A stretch of 42,206 bases of DNA from Cloacimonetes bacterium UBA3541 (GTDB lineage: Bacteria; Cloacimonadota; Cloacimonadia; Cloacimonadales; Cloacimonadaceae): positions 1 to 42,206 of the forward strand of contig DFOM01000022.1 of NCBI GenBank assembly GCA_002376725.1. The letters are read 5' to 3'. A program made the translations under genes and the position numbers. This document shows, piece after piece, positions 8,673-16,764 of this stretch (the stretch's first letter is position 1; each line of letters starts with the position of its first letter). The notes beneath the pieces are model-generated. The model was not told the DNA's origin, ran no database searches, and saw nothing but the letters and a program-made list of their open reading frames with translations.

Positions 8673-9168
8673 AGAATTTCTATACTCTCCTTGGCGATTA
8701 AACTATATTGAAGGAGAAAAAACAGGTGATTGTATCCTTTGCCGTTATCAAGAAGCAGATAAAGACCGGGAAAATCTAATCGTTTATCGCGGAACACATT
8801 GTTATGTAATGTTAAATCGTTATCCTTACAATAATGGTCATATAATGTTGGTGCCCTATTTACATCTAAAATCTCTGCATGAACTACCTGGTGAAGTCAT
8901 TGAAGAATTGGGAACTCTTTGTCAGTTAAGTGAAAAGGTGTTGCTTTCAGCTTATAATTGTGAAGGTATAAATGTAGGTATTAATTTAGGAAGAGCTGCA
9001 GGAGCAGGTATTGATGAGCATCTCCACATTCATATGGTACCTCGCTGGATTGGAGATAGTAATTTTATGAGTGTAGTTGGAGGACAAAGAGTGATTCCAG
9101 AAGCTTTTGAAGTAAGCTGGCAAAGATTGCATCAGGAATTTGTTAAACAGCTTAAATTGAAGAAGTAA
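8665..9168 (+). CDS. HIT-family hydrolase/phosphorylase (AP4A phosphorylase-like)
   Basis: A 167-residue histidine-triad protein. The active-site motif HLHIHMVPRW (about residues 118-127) is intact, with the middle histidine expected to be the nucleophile. The N-terminus SPWRLNYI and CILC, and the PYNNGHIMLVP strand, match the bacterial diadenosine-polyphosphate-hydrolase branch. It probably splits AP4A or nucleotidyl conjugates, which aminoacyl-tRNA synthetases produce; argS lies three genes on. The start overlaps the previous gene by 8 bp. Confidence 0.9.
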   Translation: MNKEFLYSPWRLNYIEGEKTGDCILCRYQEADKDRENLIVYRGTHCYVMLNRYPYNNGHIMLVPYLHLKSLHELPGEVIEELGTLCQLSEKVLLSAYNCEGINVGINLGRAAGAGIDEHLHIHMVPRWIGDSNFMSVVGGQRVIPEAFEVSWQRLHQEFVKQLKLKK

Positions 9169-9178
9169 GGCATTAGAT

Positions 9179-9619
9179 TTGACAGCAAAGCACTCATCAA
9201 ATAATTGGTTTTCCAGTAAAAGCTGGCTCTGGATTCTTATTGTAATCTTAGCAGGAGTGCTGATAACCTTAATATATATAAGATTCATATCTCCTAAGGG
9301 TGATTTTCAGGACTTGGATGAAAAGAATTTACCCGCTATTAAGGTAATTATCAAGAATGGTTGCGGGGTTGAGAACTTAGCAACAGATTATGCTAATTAT
9401 ATTCGTAACAAGAATATTGAAGTAATTAGAATTTCTGATACTTCTCACCCAATCTACAATAAGTCCTTGATTGAAGTTAAACAGGAAGATTTGCAGGATT
9501 TGAAAAGATTGCAAAAAATGACGGGCATTCAGCGCTATACTCTAGCCATAGATTCTGGCAGTGAAGCTCCTTTTATTATCATATTAGGAGCTGACTACGA
9601 TGCATTTTTGAAACATTAA
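9179..9619 (+). CDS. Membrane-anchored LytR_C domain protein
   Basis: A 146-residue protein with a short basic N-terminus, one transmembrane segment (about residues 17-38, WLWILIVILAGVLITLIY), and a periplasmic LytR_C-like domain from about residue 52 (IKVIIKNGCGVENLA...YIRNKNIEVI), ending with IIILGADY. LytR_C usually sits at the C-terminus of LytR-CpsA-Psr proteins; here it stands alone. The start is TTG at 9179, preceded by TAAGG at 9166-9170; no in-frame ATG exists before the membrane segment. It lies just before rsfS, and LytR-type genes are often neighbours of rsfS in other bacteria. Role unknown, perhaps cell-wall binding. Confidence 0.8.
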   Translation: MTAKHSSNNWFSSKSWLWILIVILAGVLITLIYIRFISPKGDFQDLDEKNLPAIKVIIKNGCGVENLATDYANYIRNKNIEVIRISDTSHPIYNKSLIEVKQEDLQDLKRLQKMTGIQRYTLAIDSGSEAPFIIILGADYDAFLKH

Positions 9620-9634
9620 AAAGGAGAAAAGATT

Positions 9635-9988
9635 TTGACGGATAATATAAAGTTAACAGCTGTTTTAAGCTGGCTTAACGAGAAAAAAGCAGAGCACATA
9701 GCGGTGTATAATGTTACAAAAAACTGCAGTTACACAGATTTTATTGTCGTGTGTGATGGCTCTGCAGATCTTCATAATAAAGCTATTGCTAAGCATATAT
9801 TGTATATGGCAAAAAAGAGTAAATATCAGATTATCAGTAAAGCCGGTTTAGAATATGGTCAATGGATATTAGTTGATTTGGGAGATGTTATCGTGCATAT
9901 ATTTCTACAAGAAAAAAGAGAATATTATGAGATTGACCAGCTGTTTTCTGAACTTACAGAACCAATTAAGGAAGAAAGAAATTTATGA
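9635..9988 (+). CDS. rsfS: Ribosomal silencing factor RsfS (Iojap/YbeB)
   Basis: A 117-residue RsfS protein, which binds ribosomal protein L14 and blocks subunit joining when nutrients are low. Family features are CSYTDFIVVCDGSADLHNKAIA, GLEYGQWILVDLGDVIVHIF and the C-terminal REYYEIDQLF. The start is TTG at 9635, with a strong AAGGAG about 8 bases upstream. It ends in an ATGA overlap with argS. Confidence 0.95.
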   Translation: MTDNIKLTAVLSWLNEKKAEHIAVYNVTKNCSYTDFIVVCDGSADLHNKAIAKHILYMAKKSKYQIISKAGLEYGQWILVDLGDVIVHIFLQEKREYYEIDQLFSELTEPIKEERNL

Positions 9989-11637
9989 TAAAGAAACAAA
10001 TAGCTGACAATGTGTCCGAAGCATTAGATAAGCTAAAATTAAAGCACACAAAAGAATTTTCCGTAGAAATACCTAATAATCCTGATTTTGGGGATTATTC
10101 AACTAATGCTGCTCTAATGCTGGCAAAAGAAAATCAACTTACTCCCAAACAGATGGCAGAAAAACTGGTTAAAGAACTACGAAAGAATAAGCAATTTAAA
10201 AGTGTAGAAATTGCTGGTCCCGGTTTTATCAATTTCCGTATAGCTGCTTCGCTCTATCAAATAATGTTATGGGATATTCATAAACAAGGTAAGAATTTTG
10301 GATCTTCTGATTATGGTAAGGGCGAAAAAGTCCTTATTGAATTTGTAAGTGCCAATCCTACTGGACCTTTAAATATTGTTAGTGCTCGTGCGGCAGCTTT
10401 TGGCGATACTCTTTATCGCCTTATGAAAAAAGTGGGTTATGAGCCAGCGAGAGAATACTATGTAAATGATGCAGGAAACCAAGTGGATATTCTCGCTGAA
10501 AGTTTGGAGCTCCGTTTGCGGGAAATTCAAGGAGAAAACATTGGAGAGTTCCCTTATGAAGCTTATCATGGAGAATATGTTAAACATTTAGCTCAAAAGC
10601 TTAATGCCACTGAAGGTGTACGGGTTTTTATGATGCCAGAAAAAGAACGAACTGAACATCTCAAAGAATTTGCTCTCCGAGAAATATTAGAAATGCAGAG
10701 GCAAAGTTTGGAACGTTTTGATGTCCAGTTTGATAATTGGGTCTCGGAAAGAACCTTACGCCAGGAGGGTGTGGTTGAAGAAGTGCTAAGCTATCTGACA
10801 GAAGCTAATTGCACCTATGAGAAAGATGATGCTATATGGTTCTGTTCCACTAAATATGGCGATGATAAAGACCGGGTTTTGATGAAAAGCGATGGCTCTA
10901 TTACTTATTTTGTGCCTGATCTTGCTTATCATCTTACAAAAATTCAACGGGGTTATACTAAACTAATTGACATATTTGGACCTGACCATTATGGCTATGT
11001 ACCTCGCCTCAAAGCTGCATTTCGCGCTTTGAATTATGATGAAAATATATTAGAGATTATCTATCTTCAGCAGGTTAATCTATACGAAGAAGGCGAAAGA
11101 GTAAAGATGAGTAAACGAGCTGGAAAGATAGTAACAATGGATGATTTAATCTCATTGGTGGGAAAAGATGCAGCTCGTTATTTCTTTATTGCTCGTAAAG
11201 CAAGTGCCCATCTAAATTTTGATCTAGATTTAGCTCTGCAAAAAAGTAACGAAAATCCAGTTTATTACTGTCAATATGCGCATGCTCGTATTTGTTCAAT
11301 ACTCAGGAAAGCTCGTCAGGAAAATATTTATCCACGCTACTTTAAACATGCACTCATCCGGAAACTTAACCGTCCTGAGGAAATGGCTCTTATCCAGAAA
11401 ATGACTGCCTTACCGGACCTTTTGATAGACATCGTGAATAAAAGAGAACCTCATCTTCTAGCTAATTACACTCACGAGCTCTGTGCACTATTTCATCATT
11501 TTTATAATCGCTATCGGGTCATAAATCCCAAAAGAATAGAGCTTTCTCAATCCAGACTATTGCTTATTGAGACGGTGAAACACACACTAGGAATTTGTCT
11601 GGATTTAATGGGTATCAGTGCCCCAGAAAAAATGTAA
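9985..11637 (+). CDS. argS: Arginyl-tRNA synthetase
   Basis: A 550-residue class I synthetase charging tRNA-Arg. The N-terminal Add1 domain (residues 1-100), the catalytic domain, KMSKR (residues 374-378) and a DALR-type anticodon-binding C-terminus (about residues 430-550, from QYAHARI) are all present. The HIGH signature is unusual: after SANPTGPL comes NIVS (residues 130-133) instead of HIGH, while ARAAAFGD continues as expected. The flanks and the rest of the protein look normal, so the enzyme is probably active with a divergent HIGH loop. It overlaps rsfS by 4 bp. Confidence 0.94.
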   Translation: MIKKQIADNVSEALDKLKLKHTKEFSVEIPNNPDFGDYSTNAALMLAKENQLTPKQMAEKLVKELRKNKQFKSVEIAGPGFINFRIAASLYQIMLWDIHKQGKNFGSSDYGKGEKVLIEFVSANPTGPLNIVSARAAAFGDTLYRLMKKVGYEPAREYYVNDAGNQVDILAESLELRLREIQGENIGEFPYEAYHGEYVKHLAQKLNATEGVRVFMMPEKERTEHLKEFALREILEMQRQSLERFDVQFDNWVSERTLRQEGVVEEVLSYLTEANCTYEKDDAIWFCSTKYGDDKDRVLMKSDGSITYFVPDLAYHLTKIQRGYTKLIDIFGPDHYGYVPRLKAAFRALNYDENILEIIYLQQVNLYEEGERVKMSKRAGKIVTMDDLISLVGKDAARYFFIARKASAHLNFDLDLALQKSNENPVYYCQYAHARICSILRKARQENIYPRYFKHALIRKLNRPEEMALIQKMTALPDLLIDIVNKREPHLLANYTHELCALFHHFYNRYRVINPKRIELSQSRLLLIETVKHTLGICLDLMGISAPEKM

Positions 11638-11644
11638 TTATGAG

Positions 11645-12097
11645 ATGCAAGTGATTCGTGCTATGCAAGCTTCCGACCTTGATGAAGTTGTTCGTATTGA
11701 AAACCTGGTTTTTCATTCTCCCTGGCCCCAACAGGCTTTTATGGAAGCTCCTTACACTTATTCCTGGGTAATCTGTGAGGATGAGGTTTTGCAAGGATAC
11801 ATTATCTATCACACAGTTTTGGATGAAGGAATTATCCTTAATTTTGCTATTGACCCAAAATTCCAGCATCAGGGACTGGGCACGCGTTTGCTGAATGAAA
11901 CATTAAAAATCTTAATTGATAGTGGAATACGAACCTTCTTTCTGGATGTTCGTGCTTCCAATCTCATAGCTCAGAATTTATATAAAAAATTTGATTTCCA
12001 TCCCATTGGTAAAAGAAAAAACTATTATAGTGAACCGATAGAGGATGCTATCGTAATGGTAAAATACATAGATGAATGGTATAACAAGAAATTATGA
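11645..12097 (+). CDS. rimI: Ribosomal-protein-alanine N-acetyltransferase RimI-like
   Basis: A 150-residue GNAT protein of the RimI type, likely acetylating a protein N-terminus (ribosomal S18 in E. coli). It shows the N-terminal IRAMQASDLDEVVRIE, the HSPWPQQAF block, the acetyl-CoA loop QHQGLGTRLL (Q/R-x-x-G-x-G), and LDVRASNLIAQNLYKKFDF. A GTG at 11618 would add nine residues overlapping argS; the ATG at 11645 matches the usual N-terminus, so it is chosen, although no clear ribosome-binding site precedes it. It overlaps nadB by 26 bp. Confidence 0.88.
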   Translation: MQVIRAMQASDLDEVVRIENLVFHSPWPQQAFMEAPYTYSWVICEDEVLQGYIIYHTVLDEGIILNFAIDPKFQHQGLGTRLLNETLKILIDSGIRTFFLDVRASNLIAQNLYKKFDFHPIGKRKNYYSEPIEDAIVMVKYIDEWYNKKL

Positions 12098-13682
12098 TTA
12101 TCTGGTAATCGGCAGTGGCATTGCTGGTCTAATCTATGCTCTTCAGGTTTCTCGTTGGGGTAAAGTTGCTGTAGTTACCAAGAAAAGTTTATTTGATTGC
12201 AATACAGACTATGCTCAGGGTGGTATAGCTGCTGTTCTGGATCCTCAGGATTCCTTTGAAAAACATATTGAAGACACTTATCAAGCAGGAGCTGCACTTG
12301 GGAAGAAGAAAGTTATTCAGCAGGTAATTATGGAAGGTCCAAAACTTATTCAATATTTGATTGACCTGGGAACAGATTTTACCCGTAAAGATGCAGCCTA
12401 TGATAATTGTCTGGAAAACCTTTCTCTTACTATGGAAGGAGGTCACACTTTTCGTCGTATTGCTTATGCAGAGGATTCTACTGGTCATCAGATAATGGAA
12501 ACTCTTACTAGGCGTTGTCGGGAAAATTCTAATATAGACATTTATGAATATCATATTGCCATAGATCTCATAACCCAGCACCACATAGTTCAGGATGAAG
12601 GTTTCACCCCAGGAATTACTTGCTGGGGAGCTTATATTATGGATGAGGCAAGCAAAGAAGTGAGTATCTTCCGAGCTCGTAAAACTATGCTTGCTACTGG
12701 AGGTGCAGCCCGAATTTATGCCCATAACACCAATCCTGATGTTGCAACAGGTGATGGTATGGCTATGGCAAGATTAGCTGGAGCTCGTTTGGCTAATATG
12801 GAATTTGTTCAGTTTCATCCTACCGCTTTCTGGTCTCCAACAGGCGAAACTTTTCTCATTAGTGAAGCTTTACGAGGAGAAGGTGCCATTTTACGTTTAC
12901 AAGATGGCAGCACTTTTATGGAAAAGTATCATCCACAAGGTAATTTAGCACCCCGGGATGTGGTTTCAAGGGCTATTGATGCAGAATTGAAAAAGCGAGG
13001 CGAAAAATTCTGTTACTTGGATGCCACAGGAATCCCTGCTGAAATATTACATAAGCATTTCCCGCATATTGATAGCCAATTAAAAAGTTATGGCATAGAT
13101 TTTACTAAAGACCCTATTCCGGTTTTTCCTGCAGCTCATTTCTTTTGTGGAGGAGTGTTAGCTACTATTGATGGTATAACTGATATCAAAAATTTATTTG
13201 CTGCTGGAGAAGTAGCCTGTACTGGACTTCATGGTGCAAATCGTTTAGCATCTAATTCTTTACTAGAAGCTTTGGTTGTTGGTTGGAGAGCAGGAAATCA
13301 TCCTTCAAATCTGGAAGAAGTGACCTTCCCAGAAATATTGCCCTGGAAACAAATGGAAGAGTTCAATGAGCACGAATGGGTGGTTATATCTCACAATCGT
13401 GAAATTATTGGAACTATTATGGATGGCTATGTGGGTATTAGACGTTCACGGCGTTTGCTAAAATATGCCTTATCGCGTATGGAAAATATATATAACGAAG
13501 TTAATAATTTTTATCAGCATAATGCTGTGCGTCGGGAAGTGGTGGAAACTCGTAATATGGCAGTTATTGCTATCGCTGTGATCCGAAGTGCATTGATGCG
13601 TAGGGAAAGCCGAGGTGCACATTATCTAATTGATGCCCCCGAGCCAAACGATGAACTTTACAAAATAGATACTATAATTTAA
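12072..13682 (+). CDS. nadB: L-aspartate oxidase NadB
   Basis: NadB oxidises L-aspartate to iminoaspartate for NAD synthesis, using FAD and, in anaerobes, probably fumarate as acceptor. The 536 residues carry the FAD-binding GSGIAGL near residue 13, DYAQGGIAAV, EFVQFHPTAF, RGEGAILR, ARDVVSRAID written here as PRDVVSRAID, HFFCGGV, and GLHGANRLASNSLLEA, all typical of NadB rather than SdhA/FrdA. The start at 12072 overlaps rimI by 26 bp; later ATGs would cut into the FAD fold. nadA and nadC are not in the window. Confidence 0.93.
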   Translation: MNGITRNYDYLVIGSGIAGLIYALQVSRWGKVAVVTKKSLFDCNTDYAQGGIAAVLDPQDSFEKHIEDTYQAGAALGKKKVIQQVIMEGPKLIQYLIDLGTDFTRKDAAYDNCLENLSLTMEGGHTFRRIAYAEDSTGHQIMETLTRRCRENSNIDIYEYHIAIDLITQHHIVQDEGFTPGITCWGAYIMDEASKEVSIFRARKTMLATGGAARIYAHNTNPDVATGDGMAMARLAGARLANMEFVQFHPTAFWSPTGETFLISEALRGEGAILRLQDGSTFMEKYHPQGNLAPRDVVSRAIDAELKKRGEKFCYLDATGIPAEILHKHFPHIDSQLKSYGIDFTKDPIPVFPAAHFFCGGVLATIDGITDIKNLFAAGEVACTGLHGANRLASNSLLEALVVGWRAGNHPSNLEEVTFPEILPWKQMEEFNEHEWVVISHNREIIGTIMDGYVGIRRSRRLLKYALSRMENIYNEVNNFYQHNAVRREVVETRNMAVIAIAVIRSALMRRESRGAHYLIDAPEPNDELYKIDTII

Positions 13683-14324
13683 ATGGTATTTATGAAAGGA
13701 ATATTTATTACTTTTGAAGGTATTGAAGGTAGCGGTAAGAGTACGCAGACAACTCTTCTTTGTGCTGCTTTAGAAAACCTTAACTATAAAGTTTTTTGCA
13801 CGCATGAACCAGGCGGTCCTCCCATTGCAGAGGAAATCAGAGAGCTCTTGCTTAATACTAAACATAAAGAAATGCTTCCTGAAACAGAGCTTCTTCTTTA
13901 TTCTGCAAGTCGGGCTCAACATACAGGTGAATGGATTTTACCAGCCTTACAAGATGGGAAAATTGTTGTATGTGATCGCTATTACGATTCAACTTTTGCC
14001 TATCAGGGGGCAGCAAGGTCTTTAGATATGGATTTTATTCGTATGCTTAACGATTTTGCTACTTATCATACGAACCCAGATTTAACTTTTCTTCTAGATT
14101 TATCGGTGGAAGAAGGTAGAAAAAGAATAAAAGACCGTTATCCAGACCGTTTAGAAAGTGAAAATGATGAGTTTTATCAATGTGTGCGAAATCAATATTT
14201 AGCTCTGGCAAAGGAATATCCAGCAAGATTTGTAGTCCTGGATGGTTCTTTGCCCGAAGAGAACATTCATAATATGGTGTTAACTAAAGTTTTAGACTAT
14301 ATAGGAGCTCAATGTGAAAAATAA
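13683..14324 (+). CDS. tmk: Thymidylate kinase
   Basis: Tmk phosphorylates dTMP to dTDP. Visible are the P-loop FEGIEGSGKST, the DR(Y/x) block CDRYYDSTFAYQGA with the conserved catalytic Asp-Arg, and a DRLE stretch near the lid. At 213 residues it is the usual size. The ATG at 13683 comes immediately after the nadB stop; a second in-frame ATG at 13692 gives the more common MKGIFITFEG start and may be the true one. It overlaps the S41 protease gene by 11 bp. Confidence 0.95.
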   Translation: MVFMKGIFITFEGIEGSGKSTQTTLLCAALENLNYKVFCTHEPGGPPIAEEIRELLLNTKHKEMLPETELLLYSASRAQHTGEWILPALQDGKIVVCDRYYDSTFAYQGAARSLDMDFIRMLNDFATYHTNPDLTFLLDLSVEEGRKRIKDRYPDRLESENDEFYQCVRNQYLALAKEYPARFVVLDGSLPEENIHNMVLTKVLDYIGAQCEK

Positions 14325-15912
14325 AAAACAGCGCCGGGCACTTATTACTATTGTTGTAATATGGTTTCTATCTGCAACAATGTTATTTACTGCTACCAGC
14401 TTATTTGCTCAAAATAAATCATCTGGTAGTGATCTCTATTCTCAATTGGGTCTTTTTAGTGAGGTACTACAAAAGCTGAAACAAAACTATGTGACTGAGC
14501 TTAAGGATGAGGAATTGATTAAAGCGGCTATTAACGGAATGCTCGGTTCCACTGATCCTCATACTAATTATTTTCCCAAAGAAGAATTTGAAGAATTTAC
14601 CACTTCTACCAAAGGTTCTTTTGGCGGATTGGGTATTCAAATAGATAAGATTGGAGATTATATCACGGTTATTTCACCTATTGAAGGGACTCCTGCTTAT
14701 AGGATGGGAATTACTACCGGGGATAGAATTATCAAAGTGAATGATGTCAGTATTATTGGTGCAAGCACTGATGAAGCAATAAAACATATGCGAGGTGAGG
14801 TAGGTACTACCGTTACTATCACTATCAGCCGTCCTGGAGTGGAAAAACCATTGGAGTTTACGCTTACTCGTGAAGTAATTAAGATAAAGAGTATTCCCTA
14901 CTATTTTAAACTGGATAATGGAGCTGGGTATATCCGTATCAGTCAATTCAATGAAAATACGGTTCAGGAACTTAGAACTGCTTTGAATAATCTTGAAAAT
15001 GAAGGTATAAAATCTCTTATTATAGATTTACGCTGGAACCCTGGAGGATTATTAGACCAGGCAGTAGATACCGTAAATGAATTTATAGGTCCTAGAAAGT
15101 TAGTTGTGGAAACCAAAGGTAGAATTCCAAGTTCAAATCGTCAATATTTTACACGTTACAATACAAAATCTCGTAATTATCCTATTATAGTGCTAGTAAA
15201 TGAAGCTTCTGCAAGTGCTTCCGAAATCTTTGCTGGTTCTATGCAAGATTGGGATAAGGGATTGGTCATTGGAAAACCTACTTTTGGAAAAGGAAGCGTG
15301 CAACAGCTGATTCCTCTGATGAATGGAGGAGGTCTTAAAGTTACTACGGCATATTATTATATCAAATCAGGGCGTTGTATTCATAAAAATATAAATGATA
15401 AGATGCTTTTAGGGAAAGAAGTGACAGAAAAAGACCGAGAAGCAGAAAAAGAAAAGAATTTACAGCAAATATATTATACCGTTAACAAAAGAGTCGTATA
15501 TGGAGGAGGAGGCATTACTCCCGATATTGAAGTGAATGCGGACTTAATGACCAATTTTGCTGTGGAACTACGCCGTCAAAATGCGTTCTTTAATTTCGCC
15601 GTAGATTATATGGTGGAACATCAACATAAACTGGACAAAAACTTTGTGGTCACAGATGAACTTATGAATCGTTTCCTGAATTATGCCAAGGATAAAGGAA
15701 TCTCCTATACTCAGGCTGATTTAGATAGCACGGACACCTATATACGTACGATGCTTAAATCAGAACTTATCCGAAATGTCTATGGTGATACCGAAGCTTA
15801 TAAAGCCAGTATCGGTTTGGATAAACAACTCCAAACTGCTATTAATCTTTTAAATAAATATCAAACAATGGATGCCCTTTTTGAGTATGCTGCTACTAAG
15901 AATAAGAGGTAA
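14314..15912 (+). CDS. C-terminal processing peptidase, S41 family (CtpA/Prc-like)
   Basis: A 532-residue exported serine protease. A membrane or signal segment lies at residues 8-32, a PDZ domain at about 100-185 (GSFGGLGIQI start), and the tail-specific protease domain at about 190-420. The catalytic Ser301 in EASASASEI and Lys326 in PTFGKGSVQ keep the 25-residue spacing of E. coli Prc, so it should be active, degrading or trimming envelope proteins. The start is GTG at 14314, overlapping the tmk stop. The region after residue 420 is helical and not assigned. It is the last gene of the operon, followed by a strong inverted repeat. Confidence 0.93.
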   Translation: MKNKKQRRALITIVVIWFLSATMLFTATSLFAQNKSSGSDLYSQLGLFSEVLQKLKQNYVTELKDEELIKAAINGMLGSTDPHTNYFPKEEFEEFTTSTKGSFGGLGIQIDKIGDYITVISPIEGTPAYRMGITTGDRIIKVNDVSIIGASTDEAIKHMRGEVGTTVTITISRPGVEKPLEFTLTREVIKIKSIPYYFKLDNGAGYIRISQFNENTVQELRTALNNLENEGIKSLIIDLRWNPGGLLDQAVDTVNEFIGPRKLVVETKGRIPSSNRQYFTRYNTKSRNYPIIVLVNEASASASEIFAGSMQDWDKGLVIGKPTFGKGSVQQLIPLMNGGGLKVTTAYYYIKSGRCIHKNINDKMLLGKEVTEKDREAEKEKNLQQIYYTVNKRVVYGGGGITPDIEVNADLMTNFAVELRRQNAFFNFAVDYMVEHQHKLDKNFVVTDELMNRFLNYAKDKGISYTQADLDSTDTYIRTMLKSELIRNVYGDTEAYKASIGLDKQLQTAINLLNKYQTMDALFEYAATKNKR

Positions 15913-15943
15913 CCGAACTTAGTCCATTTAATGATATATATAA

Positions 15944-16007
15944 AAAGAAGATATTGTCATCGGATACTTGCATCTAAAAATTCCAAAAAGCTGACAATAT
16001 CTTCTTT
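15944..16007. terminator. Large inverted repeat, probable bidirectional terminator
   Basis: A perfect 16-bp inverted repeat: AAAGAAGATATTGTCA at 15944-15959 and its complement at 15992-16007, with a 32-nt loop. It is followed by TTTCTTTTTACATTT on the + strand. It lies between the convergent ends of the S41 protease gene (stop 15912) and the YjdF-like gene (stop 16035), the expected position of a shared terminator. The loop is long for a classical terminator. Confidence 0.65.
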
Positions 16008-16034
16008 CTTTTTACATTTAGAAAGCAAGATAAT

Positions 16035-16703
16035 CTATTCTACCGCTTCTTGTTTCAATAGTTGTGCATCTTTATTCTTTCTCTTTAATGCTATATCCAG
16101 TCCTATTTTAACTGCATAAAATGCCAGAAGGGACATAACTCCATCAATTAATAAATCGTTCATAGTATCTGAAACTCCCAAACGAGTATCTCTTATTCCA
16201 TATACCATTTCCAGATAACGAGAGCTTTGTATATCAGTTTTAAAAAGAGAATCTATTATAAATTCTACAATTTCCCATAAAGCACCAGCAGTTAAAGTGA
16301 AACAGAGAGTAAACCAGGCAATAAAAGAAGGAGTTAAAACCTGTTCTCCCAGATCAAAACCACTCTGAGAATATATCAATAAAAATCCGATTCCTGCAGT
16401 AGTGAGAGAGGAAGCACAATGTAATATAAATTCTAAATGAGGAAAAGATGTGATTGGAGAGTAAATAATAGGGAGATAAATCATAATTAATAGTATAGCT
16501 TGTATCACTATAGGAATCCGAAGTTGATTTTGTTTCCCCAGAGCAATGGGCACAAAGAAAAGCAATAGGGTTACAGCTGAAAGCCCTGCCAATTCCCAGG
16601 CAACACTATGAAGATGGTAACCGGTTCCCAAGGCAGATAAAAGTATTGCTATATACTGCCATTGCCTTGTTCTATTAGATATACTTACTTTATCCTTTGC
16701 CAT
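16035..16703 (-). CDS. Multi-pass membrane protein, distantly YjdF/DUF2238-like
   Basis: A 222-residue protein with about six hydrophobic segments and basic ends. Short polar motifs inside the membrane part, HCASSLTTAG, ALWEIVEFIID and SDTMNDLLIDG, echo the H / ExxE / DTxxDL pattern of the YjdF (DUF2238) family, whose function is unknown. The ATG at 16703 follows TAAGGGAT. It is a single-gene unit converging on the S41 protease gene, with a candidate promoter (TTGACA) just upstream. Confidence 0.65.
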   Translation of the reverse strand: MAKDKVSISNRTRQWQYIAILLSALGTGYHLHSVAWELAGLSAVTLLLFFVPIALGKQNQLRIPIVIQAILLIMIYLPIIYSPITSFPHLEFILHCASSLTTAGIGFLLIYSQSGFDLGEQVLTPSFIAWFTLCFTLTAGALWEIVEFIIDSLFKTDIQSSRYLEMVYGIRDTRLGVSDTMNDLLIDGVMSLLAFYAVKIGLDIALKRKNKDAQLLKQEAVE

Positions 16704-16735
16704 TTATATCCCTTACCAATATTTTCTTAAAATTT

Positions 16736-16764
16736 CTTCTAAACCATAATCAAATTTTTGTCAA
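16736..16764 (-). promoter_or_regulatory. Candidate promoter of the YjdF-like gene
   Basis: On the - strand, TTGACA (16764-16759) is followed after 17 bases by TAGAAG (16741-16736), about 33 bases before the ATG at 16703. The -35 box is perfect; the -10 is weak. Confidence 0.45.

Noticed and set aside
14314..15912. Frameshift at the tmk/S41 junction
   Set aside because: The 11-bp overlap is between two complete genes of normal length and is typical of this operon.
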